Source: Kineosporia succinea (GTDB lineage: Bacteria > Actinomycetota > Actinomycetes > Actinomycetales > Kineosporiaceae). From it: a stretch of DNA of 64,000 bases. Below, one piece after another: positions 51,564 through 59,448 of the stretch (position 1 is the first letter of the stretch; each line of letters opens with the position of its first letter). A program made the translations under genes and the position numbers. The notes beneath the pieces are model-generated. The model saw only the letters and a program-made list of their open reading frames with translations. It searched no databases and was not told the origin of the DNA. The stretch lies in NCBI RefSeq assembly GCF_030811555.1, contig NZ_JAUSQZ010000001.1, positions 1,922,001 to 1,986,000 on the forward strand. Reading direction: 5' to 3'.

Positions 51564-52340
51564 GTGCGCTTCCTGAAGACTCCCGTCCTGCTCACCGTCG
51601 CCGCCGCGACCACGGCCGCCACCGCGTTCGTCGCGAGCCCGGCCACCGCGGCCGCCGAGTGCGAGATCACCGACGTGCCGACCACCGTCGTCATCGGCAC
51701 CGGCACCACGCTCAACTCCCTGGTGCCCACCACCGACTGCCCCGAGGGATCACCGGTCGAGTTCAGCTTCACCGCGGGCTGGCCCGAGGGCGTCCCGTAC
51801 AACTGGCAGGGCGACAGCGCCTCGATGGTCACCTACGTCGGCGCGGCCAGGCCCCTGCACCGGGAAGACGGCCAGTACCCGTTCGAGATCCGGCCGGTGG
51901 CGGGAAACATCGCGGCCGGTCAGCCGTTCCGGGCCAGCTGGAGCGCGTTCGTCGACACGGGCCGGGAGAACTGGAAGGACGGGGAACCGACCCTCGACCA
52001 CGAGGGCACGCTCACCGCACTGAGGGCCACGCAGTTCACCGCGGTGTCGGCGTCCGCCACCACGGTCGCCGCGGGCGAGCAGGTGACGTTCGAACCGACC
52101 GTGCAGCGGGCGGACTGGGACACCAGGTCCTGGAAGACGTTCGACGCCGGCTGGACGGCCTACGACATCCAGTTCCGCGCCGAGGGCGCAGACGGCTGGA
52201 CGACGGTCAAGGAGAAGACCGGTGGCTTCGTCGAGTTGTACGTCAACCCGGAGACCTCCGGCGACTACCGGCTCAAGTACCGCGGTGACGTCGTGAGCGC
52301 CCCCTCGTACAGCGAGCCGATCGGCATCACCGTGTCGTAA
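51564..52340 (+). CDS. Secreted protein of unknown function with Ig-like C-terminal domain
   Basis: A 258-residue protein with a classic Sec signal peptide (positive start VRFLK, hydrophobic core, AxA-type end near residue 31, SPATAAAEC). The mature part has two similar beta-rich halves; the second (about 150-258: AVSASATTVAAGEQVTFEPT..YDIQFRAEGADGWTTV..YRLKYRGD..PIGITVS) resembles Ig-like domains of actinobacterial secreted proteins. No catalytic motif is evident. GTG 51564 follows GGAGGGGG. A decayed copy lies just upstream. Confidence 0.78.
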   Translation: MRFLKTPVLLTVAAATTAATAFVASPATAAAECEITDVPTTVVIGTGTTLNSLVPTTDCPEGSPVEFSFTAGWPEGVPYNWQGDSASMVTYVGAARPLHREDGQYPFEIRPVAGNIAAGQPFRASWSAFVDTGRENWKDGEPTLDHEGTLTALRATQFTAVSASATTVAAGEQVTFEPTVQRADWDTRSWKTFDAGWTAYDIQFRAEGADGWTTVKEKTGGFVELYVNPETSGDYRLKYRGDVVSAPSYSEPIGITVS

Positions 52341-52344
52341 TCCC

Positions 52345-53358
52345 TTACGCCCGAGGCGGTGCCACGCTCCCGCGGGGCATCGGCTCGGGCGTCAGCACGG
52401 TGCGCCGCGCCACCGGCGGCTTCTTGCTGTCGATGGCCTCGACGGCGTGTTCCACCACGGCCGCCACCAGGGCGTCGATGGGCCAGCGGTAGCTCGACAG
52501 CGGCGGGGTGAGCAGCCGGCCGGCGGGCAGGTTGTCGTAGCCGACCACCGAGACGTCTTGCGGCACGGAAAGTCCCAGCTCGCGCACGGCCAGGTAGACG
52601 CCGAACGCGATCGAGTCGGCCAGGCAGAGGAAGGCCGTGGGCGGGGCCGGCGCCTCGAGCAGCTCGCGCACCACCGCCGCCGCCCGGTCGAGGTCGTGCG
52701 GGCAACTGCGCACCACCGCGGCCAGCCCCAGCTCGGGGGCCAGGCGCTGCACGATCTGCTCGGCGGGCCGGTCGGGCGTGGCCCGGTCGGTGGGAGTGAG
52801 CAGCGTGACCCGGGTGTGCCCGGCCGCCGCCAGCATCCGCAGCCCGTGACTGACCCCGGTGTCGTTGTCGAACACCACCTCGGCCGCCGCGGGCGCCCCC
52901 GGCAGGCCGTCGCCCACCGCCACCAGCACCGTGCGGTCGGCGATCTCGGCCCAGTGCGGCGCGTTCGGATCGACCGGCAGCACGATCAGGGCGTCGGCCC
53001 GCTGGTCGACCATGCGCTTGGCCAGGGTGATCTCGCGCTCGGGGTCGTTGCCGGCGTCGACCGTGACCGGGTTGCGCCCCGCCCCCAGCAGGCCCCGGCC
53101 CAGGGCCGCGGCGACCTGCTGCTGCCACCCGTCGGCCAGCGACCCGCAGAGCACACCGATCGTCTCGGTGCGCCCGGAGGCCAGGGCCCGGGCGATCGGA
53201 TCGGCCTCGTAGCCGAGCCGCTTGGCCGCCTCGCGCACCCGCGCCTGGGTCTCTTCGGTGACCTGCAGACCGCGCAGGGCGTAGCTGACGGCGGCCGTCG
53301 AGAGACCGGTCTCGTCGGCGATGTCGCGCAGCGTCGGTCGGTGACGCCCCTGTGCCAT
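52345..53358 (-). CDS. LacI-family transcriptional regulator
   Basis: A 337-residue regulator. The HTH and hinge (TLRDIADETGLSTAAVSYALRG, 9-30; ARALASG) precede a periplasmic-binding-type effector domain (TIGVLCGSLADGWQQQ..PTAFLCLADSIAFG..VSVVGYDNLPAGRLLTPPLSSY). The effector pocket suggests a sugar or small metabolite that cannot be identified here. Two perfect TGAAGCGCTTCA palindromes lie 52-87 bases upstream, fitting autoregulation and control of the divergent amidohydrolase genes. It abuts the secreted-protein stop with only 4 bases between. Confidence 0.94.
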   Translation of the reverse strand: MAQGRHRPTLRDIADETGLSTAAVSYALRGLQVTEETQARVREAAKRLGYEADPIARALASGRTETIGVLCGSLADGWQQQVAAALGRGLLGAGRNPVTVDAGNDPEREITLAKRMVDQRADALIVLPVDPNAPHWAEIADRTVLVAVGDGLPGAPAAAEVVFDNDTGVSHGLRMLAAAGHTRVTLLTPTDRATPDRPAEQIVQRLAPELGLAAVVRSCPHDLDRAAAVVRELLEAPAPPTAFLCLADSIAFGVYLAVRELGLSVPQDVSVVGYDNLPAGRLLTPPLSSYRWPIDALVAAVVEHAVEAIDSKKPPVARRTVLTPEPMPRGSVAPPRA

Positions 53359-53409
53359 GTGGTCACCGTAACGAACACCACCGACAGTTCCCCCTTGAAT
53401 TGATCAAGG

Positions 53410-53445
53410 TGAAGCGCTTCAATAGATCGCAAGTGAAGCGCTTCA
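53410..53445. promoter_or_regulatory. Paired LacI-family operators
   Basis: TGAAGCGCTTCA occurs twice, at 53410-53421 and 53434-53445; each is a perfect 12-bp palindrome with the central CG typical of LacI-family sites. Centres are 24 bases apart, about two helical turns, allowing cooperative binding on one DNA face. The pair lies between the LacI gene and the divergent amidohydrolase gene. Confidence 0.85.
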
Positions 53446-53630
53446 CCACAGGTCAGGCCGAATCCTCGGGGATTATGGCCACCCCCCGGCCCTGAGGTGT
53501 TCACCCACGGCGAACTCGCGCGCCCCGGCACTTGCCATCGAGCGGGCGAACCGATTGAATAAGTCTATAGATTTAGTCGAGAATGCAGGTCAGGGCGGGG
53601 AGGGCCGGGATATGCGGAGAGGTGGTCAAG

Positions 53631-54536
53631 GTGTCGTCGCGTTCCGACGTCTCGTGCGACGTGCATCAGCACCTCTGGCCCTCCGACCTGATCACCGCCC
53701 TTCGGGCCCGCGACGAACCACCCCTGCTGCGCGGCTGGACGCTTCACCTGCCGGGCGAGCCGCCCTACGAGGTGAACCCGGCCGATCACGATGTCGCCGC
53801 CCGTCTCGACCTGCAGGGCGATGTCCGGGCTCTGGTCTCCCTGTCCAGCCCGCTCGGTCTCGAAGACCTGCCCGCGGCTGAGGCGCGTCCTCTTCTCGAC
53901 ACCTGGCACTCCGGAGCGGCCCAGCTCCCCGCCGGGTTCGGGGCCTGGGCCGCGGTCAGCCGGCACGAGCCCGACCGGTCCGGTCTGGCCGAGCTGCTGG
54001 CCGGTGACTTCGTCGGCCTCCAGGTGCCCGCCACCTGGCTGGCCACCCCGAAGGCGCTCGAGGTCCTCGCCCCCGTGCTGCGGGTCTGCGAGGAGGCCGA
54101 CAAGCCGGTCCTCGTGCACCCCGGAGCAGTCGCCCAGCCGGCCCAGGAAGAGCTGCCCGGCTGGTGGCCCGCCGTCGTCGACTACACCGCCCAGCTCTCG
54201 GCGGCGTGGTGGTCCTGGCACCATCGGGGCCGCTCACTGCTGCCCCACCTCCGGATCGGCTTCGTCGCCGGCGCCGGGCTCGCACCGCTGCAGCACGAGC
54301 GGCTGCAGGCCCGGGGCGGGCGGATGGGCCGGCTGGATCCCGGCGTCTTCGTCGAGACCTCCAGCTACGGCCCGCAGGCCGTCGACGCGCTGGTGCGGGT
54401 GCTCGGGATCGACGCCCTGGTCCGGGGCAGCGACCGTCCGTACGCCCAGCCCGTCCCGCTCGGTTTCGGCACCGCCGCCGACCGTGCCATCGATGTCAGC
54501 AACCCGCAGCGCTTCCTGATCGGAGGTAGGCCATGA
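53631..54536 (+). CDS. Amidohydrolase-family protein (TIM barrel)
   Basis: A 301-residue metal-dependent hydrolase-like protein. The metal motif appears as DVHQHLWPSD near the N-terminus; LVHPGA and a late GSDRPY supply further candidate metal or catalytic residues of the COG2159-type amidohydrolases, which include decarboxylases and hydrolases. The substrate is unknown. GTG 53631 has GGAGAGG 8 bases upstream. It overlaps the cupin gene by 4 bases (ATGA) and lies opposite LacI operators, so both genes are probably controlled by that regulator. Confidence 0.8.
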   Translation: MSSRSDVSCDVHQHLWPSDLITALRARDEPPLLRGWTLHLPGEPPYEVNPADHDVAARLDLQGDVRALVSLSSPLGLEDLPAAEARPLLDTWHSGAAQLPAGFGAWAAVSRHEPDRSGLAELLAGDFVGLQVPATWLATPKALEVLAPVLRVCEEADKPVLVHPGAVAQPAQEELPGWWPAVVDYTAQLSAAWWSWHHRGRSLLPHLRIGFVAGAGLAPLQHERLQARGGRMGRLDPGVFVETSSYGPQAVDALVRVLGIDALVRGSDRPYAQPVPLGFGTAADRAIDVSNPQRFLIGGRP

Positions 54537-55108
54537 CCGCCCTTCCCGACACTGGCACCTCAGCCGTGCCTGCTCTCAACGACCTTCCGCAGCGTGTCCT
54601 CACCCGGCCGGAACTGCGCGAGCTGGTCTCGTCGATCGCCGACGACCCGTCCGCCTGGCAGCAGCACGTGGCCTACGACGACGAGCACCGGCACTACGTC
54701 TGCCTGCACCGCGACGCGAACGTCGACGTCTGGGTGCTCTGCTGGACCCCGAGCAACGACACCGGCTGGCACGACCACGACGTCTCGTCCGGGGCCGTCG
54801 CGGTGGCGCACGGCGAGGTCGTCGAGCACAACCTGGTGATCGGCAGCGCGGCCCTCGAGGTCAGCGTGCCGGCCGGGCACTCGTTCAGCTTCGGTCCCGA
54901 CCACATCCACCGGATGACCGGTGTGGCCGAGGGCAGCGTCTCGATCCACGCCTACTCACCGCCGCTGTGGCGCATGGGGCAGTACGCGATCAGCAACACC
55001 GGTGTGCTGCGCCGCACCTCGGTCTCCTACGCCGACGAGCTGCGCCCGGTCGACGAGCCGTTCCCGGACGACCAGGAGCGCCTGCGCGACGCCCAGATCC
55101 CGAACTGA
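54533..55108 (+). CDS. Cysteine-dioxygenase-like cupin
   Basis: A 191-residue cupin of the cysteine dioxygenase type. Metal ligands are in TGWHDHDVSSGAVAV (two His) and GPDHIHRM (third His); YSPPLWRMGQY follows, as in thiol dioxygenases. Such enzymes oxidise cysteine or other small thiols to sulfinates with Fe(II) and oxygen. The presence of an amidohydrolase partner suggests a dedicated catabolic step rather than general cysteine turnover, which is inference. A strong GGAGG precedes the ATG. It ends at a hairpin shared with the convergent lyase gene. Confidence 0.85.
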   Translation: MTALPDTGTSAVPALNDLPQRVLTRPELRELVSSIADDPSAWQQHVAYDDEHRHYVCLHRDANVDVWVLCWTPSNDTGWHDHDVSSGAVAVAHGEVVEHNLVIGSAALEVSVPAGHSFSFGPDHIHRMTGVAEGSVSIHAYSPPLWRMGQYAISNTGVLRRTSVSYADELRPVDEPFPDDQERLRDAQIPN

Positions 55109-55117
55109 ACCAACCGG

Positions 55118-55160
55118 AATGGTGGACGTTCCGGTCGACTCGACCGGAACGTCCACCATT
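55118..55160. terminator. Bidirectional terminator with GGTGGACG outer arm
   Basis: A perfect 20-bp stem (55118-55137 with 55141-55160) with only 3 bases between arms separates two convergent genes. It shares the ATGGTGGACG outer arm with the hairpin at 11392 and GGTGGACG with that at 4172. Confidence 0.85.
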
Positions 55161-56738
55161 TCAGTGGTCGGGTTCGAACTGCTCGACCAGGTCGGCCAGC
55201 ACCGGCAGCAGTTCCTGCGCGGTGGCCAGGTCGCCGGTGAGGTCCCGGTCGGCCGCACTCTCGCCCAGCGACGCACAGGCCTCGAGCAGTTCCGCCCACG
55301 GCGCCGTGCTTTTCGTGCCCTGCATGCGCAGAGCCCGCACCGCGGCGAGCAGTTCGCACGACAGCGCGGTGGCGTAGGCGTCACCCGCGTTCAGCAGCTG
55401 TACCGCCGAGCGGGAGGCGAAGCTGGCGTGCTCCTCGGTGCCGCGCGACAGGCTGACGGAACCCAGCGAGGCCGGTGACGCGGCCGAGCGCAGCTCCGCG
55501 AAGGCCGACGCCGCAAGGTATTCCAGCATCATCACGCCGGAGGCGCCGGGCGTGCCGTCTCCCAGGAACGGGGGCAGGCCGGTCGCGGCCGGGTCGACCA
55601 GCATCGCCAGCCGGGCCTGCAGCAGCGACGCCGACTGGGCCGCCGCGATGGCCGCACTGTCACACCCCAGCGCGACCGCGGGAATGTGAAAACCGCCGTG
55701 GTGCGCCACGACCGGCGCCGGGTCGGGGCCGAGCACGGCGGGACCGGCCAGGATCACCGGGTTCTCGGACGCGGCGTTGAGGTGCGCGCCCACCACCCGG
55801 TCGAGCTGCTGCAGCGTCTCCCACATCAGGCCGTTGACCTGGGGCAGGCAGCGCATGCCGAAAGGGTCTTGGATCCGGGCCGGATCGTCGACCGGGCCGT
55901 CCTGACCGGGCTCGGTGACCAGGCCCGTCACCACCCGGCAGACCCGGCGCGACCCGATGCCGGGCGTCACCCGGGCCACCGCCGGGCCGAACGCCTCCCA
56001 GTTCGCCCGCACCGCGACCCCGGTCAGGGTGGCGACGGCCAGGCTCGCGCGGGCCAGGGTCTGCAGGCGGGCGGCGGCGAGCGCGGCGTCGGCCAGGGTG
56101 GCGGCGTTGGAGCTGAGGAACGGCAGCGCGTCGTGGATGCCGAGCGAGATCGGGTGCAGCGGGTTGGTCAGCGGTGCCTCGCCGAGCAGGCCGAGGGCCG
56201 TGGTGGCCATGGCGGTGAGGTCGCCGGTGCCGATGCCCGCGTGCTCGCGGATCGGGGGCAGGGCGTCGGCGTTGATCATCGCCTGCAGGCCGTCGATCGC
56301 GGCCATCGAGATGCCGCTGCCGCCGGCCGCGAGCTGGTTGAGGCGCACGACCAGCATGGCGCGGATGCGGATGTCGTTGCGCACCTGACCGGCGCTGGTG
56401 GCGTGGCTGCGCAGCAGGCCGAGGGTGTAGCGGGCGCCCTCGGTGGCAGGCAGTGCCACCTCACGGTTGGCGCCGACGCCGGTGGTGCGGCCGTAGACCG
56501 GGCGCAGGCCGACCGCCGCGTTGGCGGCCTGGTGCGAGGCCTGGGCGCGCCGCCGGGCGGTCGGGGTGACCTTGACCTTCAGCGGGGCGTCGACGCGGGC
56601 CACGAGTTTGCGGGTGGTCAGGGTGCGGCCGTCGATCGTCATCGCCGGCACCCCGGACCGGCGCACCCGGGCCGGCGGGGCGGCGTCCGCGGCGGCCGCC
56701 GCCGCGGCCCGGTCGGCCGGGGTCAGATCCATCGACAC
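55161..56738 (-). CDS. Aromatic amino-acid lyase family protein (HAL/PAL fold) with variant MIO site
   Basis: A 525-residue lyase of the histidine/phenylalanine ammonia-lyase fold. The catalytic Tyr loop is YGRTTGVG (Tyr82), and QDPFGMRCLPQVNG, ASENPVI and SRGTEEHASF match the HutH signatures QDPYS.RC.PQV, S.DNP and E in NQEDH. The cofactor-forming Ala-Ser-Gly is replaced by Gly-Thr-Gly (170-172, in GIGTGDLTA). Whether a methylidene-imidazolone can form from this is unknown. It might act on histidine or a betaine such as hercynine or ergothioneine, given the neighbouring quaternary-amine importer. GTG 56738 follows GGGAG; ATG 56732 is an alternative. Confidence 0.86.
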   Translation of the reverse strand: MSMDLTPADRAAAAAAADAAPPARVRRSGVPAMTIDGRTLTTRKLVARVDAPLKVKVTPTARRRAQASHQAANAAVGLRPVYGRTTGVGANREVALPATEGARYTLGLLRSHATSAGQVRNDIRIRAMLVVRLNQLAAGGSGISMAAIDGLQAMINADALPPIREHAGIGTGDLTAMATTALGLLGEAPLTNPLHPISLGIHDALPFLSSNAATLADAALAAARLQTLARASLAVATLTGVAVRANWEAFGPAVARVTPGIGSRRVCRVVTGLVTEPGQDGPVDDPARIQDPFGMRCLPQVNGLMWETLQQLDRVVGAHLNAASENPVILAGPAVLGPDPAPVVAHHGGFHIPAVALGCDSAAIAAAQSASLLQARLAMLVDPAATGLPPFLGDGTPGASGVMMLEYLAASAFAELRSAASPASLGSVSLSRGTEEHASFASRSAVQLLNAGDAYATALSCELLAAVRALRMQGTKSTAPWAELLEACASLGESAADRDLTGDLATAQELLPVLADLVEQFEPDH

Positions 56739-56831
56739 GCTTCGCTCCCGATCCACCTCATGAAGTAACGGTCGGCTCAAGGCCCGTCCCTCAGAACGAG
56801 GAGACTCTACTTTCCGCTGCTCGGCAAGGTG

Positions 56832-56847
56832 TTTCCGTCACGTGAAA
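56832..56847. promoter_or_regulatory. Candidate IclR-type operator between the lyase and importer regulator
   Basis: TTTC (56832-56835) and GAAA (56844-56847) are inverted arms around an 8-base centre, and the overlapping TCACGTGA (56838-56845) is an 8-bp palindrome. It lies between the divergent lyase and IclR-regulator genes, 76 bases before the regulator start. By-eye assignment only. Confidence 0.3.
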
Positions 56848-56922
56848 AATGAGCCTCTGCCGAGACGCAGTTCTTCTGGTGAGGTAGAAAAGGTCATCCA
56901 CCGATCGAGAGGGGCGCCGCAG

Positions 56923-57681
56923 ATGCCCGGCAAGCCCCCCGCCAGCCCTTCGTCGACCCGCTCGGTCGAGCGGGCCCTCGCCCTGCTCGCCGCCGTCTGC
57001 ACCGGGGGCCCTCGGGGTGCCGACACCCTGGTCGAGCTGTCCCGGCTCGTCGGCCTCCCGGTCAGCACCACCCTGAGGCTGCTGCGCACGCTCGAGCGCG
57101 ACCAGTTCGTCACCCGGTCGGAGGGAGCCGGCTACCGGCCCGGCCCGCGGATGATGCAGCTGGGTGCCCGCGCCCTCTCGCACGAGCACCTGGTTCCGCT
57201 CAGCGGGCCGGCGCTGAACGAGCTGGTCGCGGCCACCGGCGAGTCGGCCTACCTGAGCGTGCCGGGTCCCGGCACCACCGCGCTGTACCTGGCCATGGCC
57301 CCGGGCACTCACTCGGTGCGGCACGCCGGATGGGTCGGCCGGGCCTTCCCGCTGGCCGGGAGCGCGGCCGGATCGGTGCTGCTGGGCCGCACCCCGGAGC
57401 GGGGCTGGACCAGCATCGCCTCCGGCATCGAGCCCGACGTCACCGCGGTCGCGGCCCCGGTCACCGGGCCGGGCGGCGTGGTGGCGGCGCTCAGCATCGT
57501 CGGCCCCACCTACCGCCTGGACGGATCGGCGATCGGCCGTTTCGGTCCTCTCCTCACCCGTCTCGCCACCCAGCTGGGCCTTCAGCTGGGCGCCGGTCCC
57601 GACGTCCCTCATTCGAACGCAACCACTGCTGAACCCGCAGGCCCCGCTGACCCGGACACACAGCACCGAGAGCAGAGATGA
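56923..57681 (+). CDS. IclR-family transcriptional regulator
   Basis: A 252-residue regulator: a winged HTH (SVERALALLAAVC..LVELSRLVGLPVSTTLRLLRTLERDQFV) followed by an IclR effector domain (SGPALNELVAATGESAYLSV..AFPLAGSAAGSVLL..APVTGPGGVVAALSIVGPTYR). The last 35 residues are a polar extension. It lies 4 bases before the importer ATPase gene, so it is probably the first gene of that operon and its likely regulator. It is divergent from the variant lyase. ATG 56923 follows GAGAGGGG. Confidence 0.91.
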   Translation: MPGKPPASPSSTRSVERALALLAAVCTGGPRGADTLVELSRLVGLPVSTTLRLLRTLERDQFVTRSEGAGYRPGPRMMQLGARALSHEHLVPLSGPALNELVAATGESAYLSVPGPGTTALYLAMAPGTHSVRHAGWVGRAFPLAGSAAGSVLLGRTPERGWTSIASGIEPDVTAVAAPVTGPGGVVAALSIVGPTYRLDGSAIGRFGPLLTRLATQLGLQLGAGPDVPHSNATTAEPAGPADPDTQHREQR

Positions 57682-57685
57682 GCGC

Positions 57686-58804
57686 ATGATCAAGTTTGAT
57701 TCCGTGGTGAAGAAGTACCCGGACGGAACCGTGGCGGTGAACGGGCTCGACCTCGTCGCCCCGTCGGGCAAGATCACCGTGTTCGTCGGCCCCTCGGGCT
57801 GCGGCAAGACCACCTCGCTGCGCATGATCAACCGGATGATCGAGCCCACCTCGGGCACGATCTGGCTGGACGACCAGGACACCGGCAAGGTCGACGCGAG
57901 CACACTGCGCCGCGGCATCGGCTACGTGATCCAGCACGCCGGGCTGTTCCCGCACCGCACGATCGTCGACAACATCGCCACCGTGCCGCTGCTGATGGGC
58001 TGGGACAAGAAGAAGGCCCGCGCCCGCTCGCTGGAGCTGATGGAGCGGGTCGGCCTCGATCCGAACTTCGCGAAGCGTTACCCCGCACAGCTTTCCGGCG
58101 GTCAGCAGCAGCGCGTCGGGGTGGCCCGGGCGCTGGCCGCCGACCCGCCGGTGATGCTGATGGACGAGCCGTTCAGCGCCGTCGACCCGGTGGTGCGGGC
58201 CGAGCTGCAGGACGAGTTCCTGCGCCTGCAGTCGGAACTGGGCAAGACGATCATCTTCGTCACGCACGACATCGACGAGGCGGTGAAGCTCGGCGACCAG
58301 GTCGCGGTGCTGCGCGTGGGTGGGGTGCTGGCCCAGCTGGCCACCCCCGCCGAACTGCTCACCGACCCGGTGGACGACTTCGTGGCCGGCTTCGTCGGGC
58401 GCGACCGTGGTTACCGCGCACTGGGTTTCGAGACCGGTTCACTGTCTCCCGAGCCGGAGCAGACGATCAGGATGGGGGACGACGCGGTGGCCGCCGGGCG
58501 CGCCGCCCGGGACGGGTGGGTGCTGGCGGTGGACGACGCCCGCCGCCCCCTGGGCTGGGTCCGGGTGGCGGCGCTCTCGTCCGGAAAGGCCGTGGCCTCC
58601 GACCTTCTGCACCGCGGCGGCACGCTGGCCCCGGTGAGCGGCTCACTGCGGGGTGCGCTCGACGCGGCGCTCTCCTCCCCCTCGGGCCGCGGCGTACTGG
58701 TGGACGAAGCCGGTGCTCTGGTGGGCACGGTCACGGCGAGCGAGGTGGTCACGCGCATCGAGGCACAGCTGGCCGGGCGCCGGGAGGCGGTGAGCGGCGG
58801 GTGA
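57686..58804 (+). CDS. Quaternary-amine ABC importer ATPase (OpuCA/ProV-like)
   Basis: A 372-residue ATPase with Walker A GPSGCGKTT (35-43), signature LSGGQQQR, Walker B LMDEPFSAVD and THDIDEAVKLGD, the form typical of glycine betaine/choline/carnitine importers. The C-terminal third (about 260-365) is a degenerate CBS-pair region (VLVDEAGALVGTVTASEVVTRIE) of the kind used to sense ionic strength in osmoprotectant systems. It is followed by a 4-base overlap with the first permease. The substrate could be glycine betaine, choline, carnitine or ergothioneine. Confidence 0.94.
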   Translation: MIKFDSVVKKYPDGTVAVNGLDLVAPSGKITVFVGPSGCGKTTSLRMINRMIEPTSGTIWLDDQDTGKVDASTLRRGIGYVIQHAGLFPHRTIVDNIATVPLLMGWDKKKARARSLELMERVGLDPNFAKRYPAQLSGGQQQRVGVARALAADPPVMLMDEPFSAVDPVVRAELQDEFLRLQSELGKTIIFVTHDIDEAVKLGDQVAVLRVGGVLAQLATPAELLTDPVDDFVAGFVGRDRGYRALGFETGSLSPEPEQTIRMGDDAVAAGRAARDGWVLAVDDARRPLGWVRVAALSSGKAVASDLLHRGGTLAPVSGSLRGALDAALSSPSGRGVLVDEAGALVGTVTASEVVTRIEAQLAGRREAVSGG

Positions 58805-59448
58805 TCAACTACCTCAAGAACAACCCGGACAACGTCGCGCAGTGGTTCTTCGCGCACCTGTGGCTCTCGGTGCTGCCGGTGGTCGTCGGGCTGGTCGTGG
58901 CGCTGCCGATCGGCTGGATCGCCAGCCGGTACAAGTGGAGCTACCCGCCCATCACCAACCTGGCCGGGCTGCTCTACACGATCCCGTCACTGGCGCTGTT
59001 CATCATCATGCCGTCCATCCTCGGCACGAAGATCCTCTCGCCCGTCAACATGGTCGTGGCCCTGTCGGTCTACAGCGTGGCCCTGCTGGTGCGCGTGGTC
59101 GCCGACGGCCTGAACTCGGTGGCCCCGGACGTCCGGGCCGCCGCCACCGCGATGGGCTTCACCGGCTTCAGCCGCTTCCTCAAGGTCGACCTGCCGATCG
59201 CGGTGCCGGTCATCACCGCCGGGCTGCGCGTGGCCACGGTGTCGAACGTCAGCCTGGTCTCGATCGGCGCGCTGATCGGCGTGCCCCAGCTGGGTTCGCT
59301 CTTCACCACGGGCTTCGGCCGCTACATCCCCGGCATCGTGCTGCTCGGCGTCATCCTCTGTCTGCTCCTGGCCCTGGTGCTGGACGGGCTCATCCTTCTG
59401 GGCAGCCGCATGCTGACCCCCTGGCAGCGGGCGGTGGCCAAGCGATGA
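58801..59448 (+). CDS. Quaternary-amine ABC importer permease (OpuCB/ProW-like)
   Basis: A 215-residue permease with about five to six membrane helices and the binding-protein-dependent transport fold (LLYTIPSLALFIIMP, then AATAMGFTGFSRFLKVDLPIAVPVITAGLR with the EAA-like coupling loop). It is GTGA-coupled to the ATPase upstream and ATGA-coupled to the second permease downstream. Two short permeases of about 215-245 residues are the norm in OpuC-like importers. Confidence 0.94.
   Translation: MINYLKNNPDNVAQWFFAHLWLSVLPVVVGLVVALPIGWIASRYKWSYPPITNLAGLLYTIPSLALFIIMPSILGTKILSPVNMVVALSVYSVALLVRVVADGLNSVAPDVRAAATAMGFTGFSRFLKVDLPIAVPVITAGLRVATVSNVSLVSIGALIGVPQLGSLFTTGFGRYIPGIVLLGVILCLLLALVLDGLILLGSRMLTPWQRAVAKR

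Noticed and set aside
53564-53571. TCTATAGA palindrome as a regulator site
   Set aside because: Only 8 bases and within an A+T-rich promoter-like stretch; more likely part of a -10 region by chance.
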